A stretch of DNA of 36,317 nt, from assembly GCA_900546055.1 (NCBI GenBank), contig URBG01000014.1, positions 1 to 36,317 of the forward strand. Direction: 5' to 3'. The position numbers and the translations under genes were made by a program. Below are positions 1 to 7,065 of this stretch, piece after piece; within the stretch, counting starts at the first letter, position 1, and each line of letters begins with the position of its first letter. The stretch comes from an uncultured Mycoplasmatota bacterium (GTDB lineage Bacteria > Bacillota_I > Bacilli_A > RF39 > UBA660). The notes under the pieces were generated by a model that saw only the letters and a list, made by a program, of their open reading frames with translations, searched no databases and was not told the origin of the DNA.

Positions 1-23
1 TTTCTCTTTTTACTTTTGTTCAT
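1..23 (-). CDS. N-terminal fragment of a gene running off the left edge
   Basis: An ATG at 21-23 on the minus strand follows a GGGAGAG Shine-Dalgarno sequence at suitable spacing and opens a frame reading MNKSKKR before the window ends. It lies about 110 bases downstream of the spoVAE terminator and would be the next gene in the same direction. The basic start suits many proteins, so no function can be given. It is called on the ribosome binding site and start codon only. Confidence 0.4.
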
Positions 24-130
24 TTTATCTCTCCCACTATACAAAACAAATATATACTTCCCTATTTTATCTTATCTTTATTATATATGAGATTTCAAAT
101 TTAAACAAGCTATTAATACTATTTAGCTAA

Positions 131-156
131 AATAAAAAAAGAGAAATTAATCTCTT
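131..156 (-). terminator. Intrinsic terminator after spoVAE
   Basis: On the minus strand an AAGAGA/TCTCTT stem with a short AT loop is followed by a T-rich run (TTTTTATTTT). The spoVAE stop codon (147-149) lies in the loop region, so the hairpin begins inside the coding sequence. It ends the spoVAC-spoVAD-spoVAE transcript. Confidence 0.7.
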
Positions 157-497
157 GGTTTAAATATAAGTGATAGATAAAAGGCTAATATAATTGCGGC
201 ACAAATACCTGCTGAAGTTAAATCAAATGTTCCTACAAGCAGTCCCATAATTCCATCATTTTGATAGCCCATTATTGCTCCATGAGTAAGCATATGTCCA
301 AAGCTTGTAATTGGCACAAGTGCTCCTCCACCAGCCCATAAAACTAGTTTGTCATAAATATCGAAAACATCTAAGAACGCCCCCAAAACTACAAATATAA
401 CCGTAATATGACCTGGCGTTAATTTAGTATTATCTAAAATTAACTGTCCAAGCATACACACTAACCCGGCAAATAAAAATGCATTTAAATAAATCAT
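147..497 (-). CDS. spoVAE: Stage V sporulation protein AE (SpoVAE/SpoVAEb)
   Basis: A 116-residue, very hydrophobic protein with the SpoVAE pattern: an N-terminal membrane segment, the stretch GHITVIFVVLGAFLDVFDIYD, then a Gly-rich GGGALVPITSFGHML segment and a closing hydrophobic helix. In the family it forms, with SpoVAC and SpoVAD, the inner-membrane apparatus that imports dipicolinic acid into the forespore and releases it at germination. It is the last gene of the operon: its start overlaps the spoVAD stop by 4 bases (494-497), implying coupled translation. Length matches the short SpoVAEb form of minimal spoVAC-D-E operons. Identification rests on sequence pattern plus context and is strong. 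Confidence 0.93.
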   Translation of the reverse strand: MIYLNAFLFAGLVCMLGQLILDNTKLTPGHITVIFVVLGAFLDVFDIYDKLVLWAGGGALVPITSFGHMLTHGAIMGYQNDGIMGLLVGTFDLTSAGICAAIILAFYLSLIFKPRD

Positions 498-1483
498 CTT
501 ACCGCCTCCAAACTAATCGCATGCGCTACAGCTGGAATTGTTAACTTTTGATTAGCCATCGTCTGACTCATTAAAGCTCCAGTTGCTACTACTAAAACTT
601 TCTTTAATTTTTTAGCTCGCATTTGATCCAAGATATATCCATATGTTACAAGTGGCGCACATGCCGGTCCACTAGCTCCAGCATACACTGGTTGTCTTTC
701 TAAACTATATAACATCGTTCCTGTATCGTTATATTTATCTAAACTAATTCCATATTCAGTTTGCATATATTCTTTTAGTATTTCTTTACCGTAAATTCCT
801 AGATCTCCAGTTAATACTAAATCGTAATAATCAATATTTCTTCCAGTATCCATTAAATGTTTATAAATAGTATCAGCTGCAGCTGGCGCCATAACAGCCC
901 CCATATTAAACACATCATTAATTTCTGAATCAATGACTGTTCCAATTGTCGAACTGTCTATTTTAATATTGCTTTTTTTAGAAGATAGTAATGCTACTGC
1001 ACTACCGGTTGAAGTAAAAGTTGTCGTTTTTGGTTTAGGCCCTCCATACTCAACTGGATATCTAAATTGTTTTTCTGCGCCATTGTTATGTGAAGAAGTT
1101 GCACATAACACTTTATCAGCCATCCCACCTTCAACTAAATTCGCACCAGTGGCCAAGCCTAAAGTACTAGTAGCACATGCTGCATAAACCCCCATAAATG
1201 ATGATGGCATATTAGCCGCAGCATAATTAGAAGCCGTTAACTGATTTAATAAATCTCCAGAAATAAACATATCAATATCAAAACGTGTCATTCCCGCTTT
1301 GCCAAGTAGAATATCCACTGCATCGCTAATTGATTTACTTTCTGCTTGTTCCCAAGTAGGTGCGTTAAAATATAAGTCGTCATAGCTCCTGTCAAAATAC
1401 TTGCTAAGTGGTCCTTTAGCTTCGTAGGGCCCGGTGACTGTTGCCGTTTCATTAAGATATACATTATTATATTTAAAAGTCAC
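494..1483 (-). CDS. spoVAD: Stage V sporulation protein AD (SpoVAD)
   Basis: A 329-residue soluble protein with the thiolase-like fold of SpoVAD. Visible landmarks are an N-terminal NVYLNETATVTGPYEAKGPL-type segment, SGDLLNQLTASNYAA, AACATSTLGLA around residues 100-110 where thiolases carry the active Cys, and a Gly-rich GASGPACAPLVTYGY segment near 265-280. SpoVAD is known to bind dipicolinic acid on the spore inner membrane. Length is close to the roughly 338 residues of the Bacillus protein. It abuts spoVAC exactly (stop at 1484 next to start at 1483) and overlaps spoVAE. The order C-D-E is the minimal SpoVA set that suffices in clostridia. Confidence 0.95.
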   Translation of the reverse strand: MTFKYNNVYLNETATVTGPYEAKGPLSKYFDRSYDDLYFNAPTWEQAESKSISDAVDILLGKAGMTRFDIDMFISGDLLNQLTASNYAAANMPSSFMGVYAACATSTLGLATGANLVEGGMADKVLCATSSHNNGAEKQFRYPVEYGGPKPKTTTFTSTGSAVALLSSKKSNIKIDSSTIGTVIDSEINDVFNMGAVMAPAAADTIYKHLMDTGRNIDYYDLVLTGDLGIYGKEILKEYMQTEYGISLDKYNDTGTMLYSLERQPVYAGASGPACAPLVTYGYILDQMRAKKLKKVLVVATGALMSQTMANQKLTIPAVAHAISLEAVR

Positions 1484-1924
1484 CTATATCACCCCCAATA
1501 CCATTCTAATTAAACAAAAGGTCCATGCACTGACGACTCCAAATATGACCACCGCCCCAGATAATTTAAGCATATTTGCGCCTATTCCAGTTACTAAACC
1601 TTCCTTACGATATTCTAATGCTGCACTCATTGTCGCATGGGCAAATCCGGTAATTGGAATAATCAATCCGCATTTAGCGAAATTAACCCACTTATCAAAG
1701 AAGCCTAAACTTGTAAATAAACAGCTCAAGAATATAAGTGTTACCAACATACAAACTGTTGCTTCTTTTGACGGAATAGTTAAATAATAAGAATAAAAAT
1801 CAATTAAACCTTGACCAACAATTCCCATAATTCCCCCAGTTATAAAAGCAATAATAGCATTGTATAAAACATCTTCTTTTGGTGTATGCTTGTCCACCAT
1901 ACTTTTATATTTGTTCTTTTCCAT
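1484..1924 (-). CDS. spoVAC: Stage V sporulation protein AC (SpoVAC)
   Basis: A 146-residue integral membrane protein. The soluble N-terminus contains the family-typical YKSMVDKHTPKEDVLYNA segment, followed by hydrophobic helices with AFITGGIMGIVGQGLIDFY, GFFDKWVNFAKCGLIIPITGFAH and a final membrane helix. SpoVAC is a mechanosensitive channel-like component of the dipicolinate transporter. It is first in the operon. The ATG at 1922-1924 follows GTAGGAGG at good spacing. Expression is expected in the forespore under SigG, and a candidate SigG-type promoter lies just upstream. It is paralogous in pattern to SpoVAE (both keep a GxxIPITxFxH motif). Confidence 0.95.
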   Translation of the reverse strand: MEKNKYKSMVDKHTPKEDVLYNAIIAFITGGIMGIVGQGLIDFYSYYLTIPSKEATVCMLVTLIFLSCLFTSLGFFDKWVNFAKCGLIIPITGFAHATMSAALEYRKEGLVTGIGANMLKLSGAVVIFGVVSAWTFCLIRMVLGVI

Positions 1925-1941
1925 AATATTCCTCCTACGTT

Positions 1942-1972
1942 TATTATGGAAATGAATTTATTTTTTTATACA
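1942..1972 (-). promoter_or_regulatory. Candidate SigG/SigF-type promoter of the spoVA operon
   Basis: On the minus strand TGTATA (1972-1967), an 18-base spacer and CATAATA (1948-1942) resemble the Bacillus SigG consensus (TGAATA / CATACTA), directly ahead of spoVAC. The site sits right after the superoxide dismutase stop codon. Similarity is judged by eye; the AT-richness makes chance matches possible. Confidence 0.42.
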
Positions 1973-1984
1973 AAAATAGTTGAA

Positions 1985-2593
1985 CTAGTCAACTATTTCA
2001 TCATATTTTTTACTGGCATAATCAAAATTTGCCTTATCCCAGAAATTATTGATATAACTATCTCGATCATTTTTATATTGTAAATAATAAGCATGTTCCC
2101 ACAAATCAATTGTAAATAACGGTATTAAATTATAAGAAATAGGCGTTTCCTGATTTACTAAATTTACAATTGTTAAATCCCCACGACTATTACTAACTAA
2201 AAAAGTATACCCAGACCCAACTAAATGTTTAGCCCTATCAATAAAATCTTTACGAAAATTCTCAAAATTACCATACTGCGCATTTATTTTATATAGTAAT
2301 TTTCCACTTGGATTACTTTTTACAGGATTTAAACTATACCAATACAAATTATGATTTAATACCCCACCAGTATTGTACAAAATATCTCCACGAAGTGGTA
2401 AAGGAAATTCATCGATATGATTTGGAATTTCTTCCAAACTATAATTACCTTTATAGTTAGCCTTTTCTAACGCTGCATTCAATTTATTTACATAGCCCCT
2501 ATGATGCTTGTCATAATGAATTGTCACTACTTCCTCATCAATATCTGGCTCTAACCCATTATATGGATACGGTAATGTCATTAAACTATACAT
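1985..2593 (-). CDS. sodA: Fe/Mn superoxide dismutase
   Basis: A 202-residue iron/manganese superoxide dismutase, which converts superoxide to peroxide and oxygen. All four metal ligands of the family are visible: His26 in IHYDKHHRGYVNKLN, a His in GGVLNHNLYW, and Asp and His in DLWEHAYYLQYKNDR. The usual GSGWAWL stretch reads GSGYTFL, a divergence near the active site, so metal preference cannot be assigned. There is no signal peptide, so it is cytoplasmic, although in some spore formers SodA is also linked to the spore coat. The ATG at 2593 follows GGAGGGG. A TATAAT lies at 2611-2616 but no good -35. It sits between a pilin terminator and the spoVA promoter and is probably transcribed alone. 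Confidence 0.93.
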   Translation of the reverse strand: MYSLMTLPYPYNGLEPDIDEEVVTIHYDKHHRGYVNKLNAALEKANYKGNYSLEEIPNHIDEFPLPLRGDILYNTGGVLNHNLYWYSLNPVKSNPSGKLLYKINAQYGNFENFRKDFIDRAKHLVGSGYTFLVSNSRGDLTIVNLVNQETPISYNLIPLFTIDLWEHAYYLQYKNDRDSYINNFWDKANFDYASKKYDEIVD

Positions 2594-2628
2594 ATTATCC
2601 CCTCCAATAAATTATATTTGTTAAAAAC

Positions 2629-2655
2629 AAAAAAAGAAGATATAAAATCTTCTTA
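2629..2655 (-). terminator. Intrinsic terminator of the first pilin-like gene
   Basis: A minus-strand AAGAAGAT / ATCTTCTT stem with a TTTAT-type loop is followed by a run of T. The stem starts inside the stop codon (2653-2655) of the pilin-like gene. Confidence 0.75.
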
Positions 2656-3051
2656 AGCACATGTTGCACTTTTTGTATATACATATTTATATTTAGATCC
2701 ATTCCAAGTAACTTTCACCGCTCCAGTAAAGTATTGAAAGTTCTCTTCAGCATCAGTACTTCCACTTCTATACTTTGGGTTTTCGATTGATTTGTTAGCT
2801 AGAAGTCCCTCTGTTTGTAATTTACTTACAGAAATGCATTTAGTAGCATTTAAAACCTGTGCGGGCAATTCTAAAGAATTATTTGACATATATGTCTTAG
2901 CTGAATCCTCAATTAACTCTATTTGCTCTTTATATGCTTTGTCCTTTGAATCATTAATTACTGTATTAATAGTTGGTACTGCAATTAATGCAATAATTCC
3001 AAGTAATGTAATAACCATAATTAATTCAATTAACGTAAATCCTTTTTTCAT
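2653..3051 (-). CDS. Type IV pilin-like (prepilin) protein, orphan
   Basis: A 132-residue protein beginning MKKGFTLIELIMVITLLGII: a short basic leader, a prepilin peptidase site after Gly, Phe at +1 and Glu at +5, then a hydrophobic helix, as in type IV pilins and ComGC-like pseudopilins. The C-terminal domain carries two Cys (in ATKCIS and the terminal ATCA) that could form a disulfide, and a GLLANKSIENPK segment. The ATG at 3051 is preferred over the upstream in-frame GTG at 3060 because that GTG is part of the AGGTG ribosome binding site. It has its own promoter and terminator; no pilus ATPase, platform protein or prepilin peptidase gene is in the window. A second gene of the same design is at 32718-33086. 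Confidence 0.88.
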   Translation of the reverse strand: MKKGFTLIELIMVITLLGIIALIAVPTINTVINDSKDKAYKEQIELIEDSAKTYMSNNSLELPAQVLNATKCISVSKLQTEGLLANKSIENPKYRSGSTDAEENFQYFTGAVKVTWNGSKYKYVYTKSATCA

Positions 3052-3068
3052 ATGTTTCACCTATTTTA

Positions 3069-3097
3069 ATTATAGGTAAATTTATAACAAAAGTCAA
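3069..3097 (-). promoter_or_regulatory. SigA-type promoter of pilin-like gene 1
   Basis: TTGACT (3097-3092), 17-base spacer, TATAAT (3074-3069), minus strand. The -35 box overlaps the stop codon region of the sigma factor gene. Transcription would start about at 3062, at the AGGTG ribosome binding site. The -10 element and leader match those of the second pilin-like gene. Confidence 0.8.
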
Positions 3098-3744
3098 TGA
3101 ACACTTGATCTAAGTTTTGAAAGTACTCGTCCTTCACGTCTAGAAACATCAACCTGTGTTGTTCCAAGACTATCCGCAATTTGTGATTGTGTCATATCTT
3201 CATAATATCTACTGATCATAATTGTTCTTTCTGGCTCTCCTAAGCTTTCAAGTTCGGTCTTCAAATAAAGAAGATCATCAATATCAACATCAGGACTACT
3301 TATTACTTCATGCATCATCATATTTGTATCACCTACATTATCATCAATACTTTGTGTCCTAACCGATGAATTTAAAGCTTCGGCCAAATAATATTCATCA
3401 ATATCCAAGTACTCACTAAGTTCTACATCTGTTGGTTCTCTCATAAGTGATTGGGATAGCATATCTCTTGCTTTTTCCACCGATCCCCTGAGCCTACTAA
3501 TATCTCGACTAACCTTAACAGGTTTATCTTCTCTAACTAACGCCTTCATCTCACCAATAATATAAGAATAAATATAGGTTGAAAATTTTGCTCCTTTATT
3601 TGGATCATAATTTTGAGCCCCCTTCATAATTCCTATACATCCGGCTTGATATAAATCCTCTATACTTCCATAACCACTAAAGTAACTAGCTGTTTTGTAT
3701 ATTAATCCTTCGTTTTCTAAAATTGTTGCTGCTATGTCTGGCAT
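3094..3744 (-). CDS. sigF: Sporulation sigma factor of the SigF/SigG type
   Basis: A 216-residue sigma-70 family protein. Region 2 is clear: SIEDLYQAGCIGIMKGAQNYDPNKGAKFSTYIYSYIIGE, close to SigF/SigG, then the VKVSRDISRL segment typical of that group. Region 4 has DMTQSQIADSLGTTQVDVSRREGRVLSKL, matching the SigF/SigG helix-turn-helix (TQSEVAxxLGISQVQVSRxE) with a notable TT for IS. The N-terminal extension of SigG is absent. Eight bases separate it from the upstream STAS gene, the arrangement of spoIIAA with spoIIAC, which favours SigF; but the anti-sigma factor gene spoIIAB, normally between them, is missing. SigG or a SigB-like factor remains possible. It would drive forespore genes, plausibly including spoVA. 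Confidence 0.8.
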   Translation of the reverse strand: MPDIAATILENEGLIYKTASYFSGYGSIEDLYQAGCIGIMKGAQNYDPNKGAKFSTYIYSYIIGEMKALVREDKPVKVSRDISRLRGSVEKARDMLSQSLMREPTDVELSEYLDIDEYYLAEALNSSVRTQSIDDNVGDTNMMMHEVISSPDVDIDDLLYLKTELESLGEPERTIMISRYYEDMTQSQIADSLGTTQVDVSRREGRVLSKLRSSVH

Positions 3745-3752
3745 ATATCCTC

Positions 3753-4094
3753 CTATGAATTGATTAAATTAACAGCTGCAAGTTCATCACTAACTATCTT
3801 TACTCTTTCAAAAAGATAATTACTATCTTCAAGCAGCTTTTTATTATCACCAATACAAATGAGAGTTTGACCTTTGTTGTTTTTGCAAATTTTAAAACTA
3901 TTAATTAAGGCACTTTCTCCATATTTGTCCATGTATTCTAAATCGTTAATATTAAATACAATATTTTTAATTCCCACTCGTTTTAAAAACTTAACAACTT
4001 CGCTGTTAAGTTTAGAAGTATTACGCCGATCTAATTTCCCCTTAAGTCTTACAAACAGTATTCCTCTAATTGGTTGCATATCTATCTCTAACAT
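3753..4094 (-). CDS. SpoIIAA-like STAS-domain protein lacking the phosphorylatable serine
   Basis: A 113-residue single STAS domain. The pattern RGILFVRLKGKLDRRNT and VVKFLKRVGIKNIVFNINDLEYMDKYGESALINSF matches anti-anti-sigma factors such as SpoIIAA. In SpoIIAA the loop reads MDSSG, with the regulatory phospho-serine directly after Asp; here it reads M55-D56-K57-Y58-G59, so neither serine is present (the next Ser is residue 61). It is followed after 8 bases by the sigma gene. In the known system SpoIIAA binds SpoIIAB to free SigF; with no spoIIAB here and no phosphosite, the protein may act in an altered way or be kept permanently active. The ATG follows GTGAGGAT. Confidence 0.82.
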   Translation of the reverse strand: MLEIDMQPIRGILFVRLKGKLDRRNTSKLNSEVVKFLKRVGIKNIVFNINDLEYMDKYGESALINSFKICKNNKGQTLICIGDNKKLLEDSNYLFERVKIVSDELAAVNLINS

Positions 4095-4121
4095 ATCCTC
4101 ACCCTTTTTTACTTTAGCACA

Positions 4122-5285
4122 TCATTTTTTTCTTTTATATAGTTTCGACAAAACTAGAATTATTATGCCGAAGACTATTAAAAAAGGCCCAATAAAATAC
4201 CAAATAGGTACCTTTTCTTCGGCAATTTTTTCACTTCTTAAAGGACTATTAAAAACCTTATAAGAAGAATCATAATTATCTATAACTTCTGATTCTATAG
4301 TTCTATCTTCTAAAACACTAACCAAATTAGAAACCTTAGGCTCATAAGTCTCACTATTTGATAATAACTTATCGTTAGAATCGATTTTATCGATAATGCT
4401 TCTCGTCCTTTTAGCATAATAATCCTTGTATTTTATTTCATCTTTGTATATATATTCGCCAGTTCCATTAACTAAATATTCTGGATAATATTCCTTTTCT
4501 ATTTTATAACTTTGATACATAATATCCCTATATCGATAAACATTAACTTTATCCACAAAGCTAATAAACTTGCTAGGCTCAAAATTTTCAAAAGAATAAT
4601 AGTCATCATAACTTAAAGGCCTAAATGCATTACAATATAATACTGCTCCACTATTTCCTGGAATTGAGGAAGATATTTTTTGATAGGTTTTACTATCCGA
4701 ACCTAAAGACAATTCAAAACTATAATTATCCGAAGAAAGACCTAACCCCTTAACCTTAATTTCCAAATCAGCAAGCCCAACCTTTCTTTGCAGTTTAAAG
4801 CCCACCGTATCGCCATGCTTTATAAAAGGTAACTCATTTCCCAATTCGGTAATTTCATAATCAACATACTCACCCTTATATAAAAATATAAAATTATCCA
4901 AATAAATATCACCATTAATAGCTGTTAATGTTATATAGTCAATTGGTCCTGCTGCCTTGTAATGATTAATCATCTTAGACTCTATTTCCTTTGATGGCGC
5001 CTCTAAAGGTTCCTCTATACTATACTCACTATATTCACTATACGCAAAATTGTCCTTATCTAAATATGGATAATCAGCCCTAGTTTCACCTTCCTTTAAA
5101 TAAGGACCCATTACCTTATTCAGCTTATAAAATTGATATCTCCTTTCTATTTTAACATCCGTTAAATCATCATTTTCTATTACCTTATCAGTATAATCAC
5201 TAAATTCTGAGTACCCACTATATTCCAAAGCTTGAACTCCAGTTATATAAAAACAAAGTAAAATACAAAACAATATTTTTTTCAT
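4122..5285 (-). CDS. Secreted, C-terminally membrane-anchored surface protein of unknown function
   Basis: A 387-residue protein with a clear signal peptide (MKKILFCILLCFYITGVQAL) and a C-terminal membrane helix (about 360-380) followed by KLYKRKK, giving an outside N-terminal domain held in the membrane. Just after the signal peptide is a Tyr/Ser-rich stretch YSGYSEFSDYTD, echoed near residue 80 by YSEYSEYS. The rest is an acidic, Tyr-rich beta-like domain with no motif I recognise. Its stop lies 27 bases before the STAS gene, so it may be co-transcribed with the STAS-sigma pair and could be a sporulation-linked envelope protein; that is inference from position. The ATG follows AAAGGAGAGGAG. 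Confidence 0.75.
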   Translation of the reverse strand: MKKILFCILLCFYITGVQALEYSGYSEFSDYTDKVIENDDLTDVKIERRYQFYKLNKVMGPYLKEGETRADYPYLDKDNFAYSEYSEYSIEEPLEAPSKEIESKMINHYKAAGPIDYITLTAINGDIYLDNFIFLYKGEYVDYEITELGNELPFIKHGDTVGFKLQRKVGLADLEIKVKGLGLSSDNYSFELSLGSDSKTYQKISSSIPGNSGAVLYCNAFRPLSYDDYYSFENFEPSKFISFVDKVNVYRYRDIMYQSYKIEKEYYPEYLVNGTGEYIYKDEIKYKDYYAKRTRSIIDKIDSNDKLLSNSETYEPKVSNLVSVLEDRTIESEVIDNYDSSYKVFNSPLRSEKIAEEKVPIWYFIGPFLIVFGIIILVLSKLYKRKK

Positions 5286-5381
5286 ACTCCTCTCCTTTCT
5301 ACTTGTATCATACCTTGCGAATAAAAAATTTCCTTCTTTTTTTGAAAATTTATGAATTTTCCAAATTAAAGATATTTTTGC

Positions 5382-5414
5382 AAGAAAAAAGTTAAATCTT
5401 AAGATTTAACTTTT
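5382..5414 (-). terminator. Perfect 28-bp palindrome, intrinsic terminator
   Basis: Positions 5387-5414 form a perfect 28-base inverted repeat centred on TCTTAAGA, followed on the minus strand by a T run. It contains the stop codon of the 64-residue protein gene. It ends the MerR/TraG-like operon and isolates it from the surface-protein gene. Confidence 0.85.
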
Positions 5415-5593
5415 GTATTTGGTGGGATTCTTTGTTTAAATAGAGTTAATACTTTTTCCTTTTTTTGACTTTTAATTTCAGGATCTGGCGTTATCCAGGT
5501 TTGAAGTTCAATGGCTGCCATTCTTATATTGTAATATTTTTCTTTTAATTCTTGAATTTCCTTTAATCTCTTAAGTATATCTAATTCAGACAT
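5399..5593 (-). CDS. Small hypothetical protein in the MerR/VirD4-like operon
   Basis: A 64-residue protein: an N-terminal amphipathic helix (SELDILKRLKEIQELKEKYY), a central aromatic IELQTWITPDPE segment, and a basic C-terminus. No membrane helix or Cys. It starts 10 bases after the VirD4-like gene's TGA-TAG double stop, with only a weak AGAAGA ribosome binding site, and ends inside the terminator palindrome, so it is the last gene of that operon. Not recognised; the size and helical start would suit a small partner of the upstream protein, which is a guess. Confidence 0.6.
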   Translation of the reverse strand: MSELDILKRLKEIQELKEKYYNIRMAAIELQTWITPDPEIKSQKKEKVLTLFKQRIPPNTKVKS

Positions 5594-5603
5594 TTATCTT
5601 CTA

Positions 5604-6668
5604 TCAGTTACTATAATTTGCCAAAAATTCCTTTATATCAAAATATTCTGGTTTATAGTTGTTCTCTGGTAATTCTAATGATTTGTTTTCTTTTACTATT
5701 GCACCCATCCCATCTACTGGTGTTTGGATTATTTTATCAACATTTGCAAACAAATTAGGTTTCCCATAAACATCTTTTATAATATTCAAATCCCTAGTTG
5801 CCATATAAATTTTCATATTATCACTACGCATATCAATCATAAAATTTAAACTAGTAATATAAGGAATAGTTTCAAGATTATCTAAAACAAAATTAAATTT
5901 AACTTTTTCAAACATTACTAAACTAAATATCTGTTCAATTAGTATATTCGCAATCACATTAATAACATTATTGTCTTCTCTAGCTATAACAAAAATTGCT
6001 GTTTTTTCTTTACCAACATTTGCAATATCAAAATCAGTATGACTGAGTAAACTCATAAGTTTCTCACGTAAACAATAAGGTTTAATCTTTTGCTTAGCCA
6101 CTGACATAATACTTTCTCTAGTTTCATTAGGCGCATATAATGTTCCAGATGTACAAACATATATTGGATCATTAACTTCTAAACTTTCTAAATACTTATG
6201 ACATTTATCATCGCGACTAATTCCCGCAACATCAACCGCCACATTCAAACTACCAATATTAACTTTATCCTCTGGCGCTTCACGGAATAAAAGTAAACTT
6301 AAACCTGTAAATAAATCAGAGGTTGTATTTATCCAAAAAGGATCCCCCTGATGATCATCTTTAACAATCTCATAAGTTACCTTTTCAAGCAATTCAAAAG
6401 CTTTATCCGTAGCACCTTTCTTATAATAATAAAGTGGCAAAGTATAAGGATTATATCCATGACTATGTTCAGAATCTTGTAAATTTACCACAACAACATT
6501 ATAGCCATTATCTTTAAATTCTTGACTAAAACTCTCATAATATTCGCCCTTACTATCCAACATTAAAACATTTTCACCAGCTTTAATCATTCCCTCTACT
6601 TCGTTAAACAAAACTCCTTTTGTCTTTAACGTGTCTGCTTTTCCATTCACTAAAATTGTTTTTCCCAT
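5604..6668 (-). CDS. VirD4/TraG-like coupling-protein homologue with degenerate ATPase motifs
   Basis: A 354-residue protein with the ordered motifs of type IV secretion coupling proteins (VirD4/TraG): LMLDSKGEYYESF near residue 35, GYNVVVVNLQDSEHSHGYNPY, DPFWINTTSDLFTGLSLLLF, and RESIMSVAKQKI. Two features of active family members are missing. The P-loop position reads LVNGKADTLKTKG instead of a GxxGxGKT loop, and the Walker B region reads FVLDNLETIPY rather than the usual DE. There is no N-terminal membrane domain. No relaxase or type IV secretion genes are nearby. It follows the MerR gene by 11 bases and has AGGAGG before ATG 6668. It is probably a non-hydrolysing relative used for something other than DNA transfer. 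Confidence 0.72.
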   Translation of the reverse strand: MGKTILVNGKADTLKTKGVLFNEVEGMIKAGENVLMLDSKGEYYESFSQEFKDNGYNVVVVNLQDSEHSHGYNPYTLPLYYYKKGATDKAFELLEKVTYEIVKDDHQGDPFWINTTSDLFTGLSLLLFREAPEDKVNIGSLNVAVDVAGISRDDKCHKYLESLEVNDPIYVCTSGTLYAPNETRESIMSVAKQKIKPYCLREKLMSLLSHTDFDIANVGKEKTAIFVIAREDNNVINVIANILIEQIFSLVMFEKVKFNFVLDNLETIPYITSLNFMIDMRSDNMKIYMATRDLNIIKDVYGKPNLFANVDKIIQTPVDGMGAIVKENKSLELPENNYKPEYFDIKEFLANYSN

Positions 6669-6679
6669 TTTCTTTCCTC

Positions 6680-7045
6680 CTAATCTTTCTTAAGTACTTT
6701 AGTAGACTTAACTTCCTTTGGTTTTGAATCAAGGCCAAAACGCATTTTATCTAATTCTTTAATTTTATCGTCCAAATTATCTCTAGCCTGCATTAATTCT
6801 TCTTTTTTACTTAAAATTACACTTTCCGTGATATTATTAAGATTTTCCTTGATTTCTTCTAATGAAAAGCCTAAATCTTTAAGTTTCATTATCAATTGAA
6901 ATTCTTCTAGTCGTTTCTCGCTATAATACCGATACCCTGTAAATAAGTCAATATCATCAGGTTTAAATAAATCAATATTATCATAAAAGCGAAGTGTTCT
7001 TATAGATGCACCTGATAATTTGGCAAATTCTCCAATTTTATACAT
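6680..7045 (-). CDS. MerR-family transcriptional regulator without effector domain
   Basis: A 121-residue regulator. Residues 1-70 form the winged helix-turn-helix of the MerR family (YKIGEFAKLSGASIRTLRFYDNIDLFKP, then GYRYYSEKRLEEFQLIMKLKDLGFSLEEI). A dimerising coiled-coil helix (about 75-105) follows and then a Lys-rich tail; there is no drug-binding domain and no Cys, so neither metal nor thiol sensing is likely by known mechanisms. It is the first gene of an operon with the VirD4-like and 64-residue genes, driven by a promoter with the 19-base spacer and dyad that this family acts on, so it probably regulates itself and the ATPase-like gene. ATG 7045 follows GAGGGGAGG. Confidence 0.9.
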   Translation of the reverse strand: MYKIGEFAKLSGASIRTLRFYDNIDLFKPDDIDLFTGYRYYSEKRLEEFQLIMKLKDLGFSLEEIKENLNNITESVILSKKEELMQARDNLDDKIKELDKMRFGLDSKPKEVKSTKVLKKD

Positions 7046-7065
7046 TTTCGCCTCCCCTCACAATC

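Noticed and set aside
933..1187. Plus-strand open frame of 84 codons inside spoVAD
   Set aside because: It is antisense to a clearly real gene, with no ribosome binding site or recognisable protein; the other plus-strand frames (for example 1434-1787, 16064-16534, 19622-19885, 21786-22301) are rejected for the same reason.
3745..3752. A hidden spoIIAB gene between the STAS and sigma genes
   Set aside because: Only 8 bases separate the two genes, so no anti-sigma factor can be encoded there.
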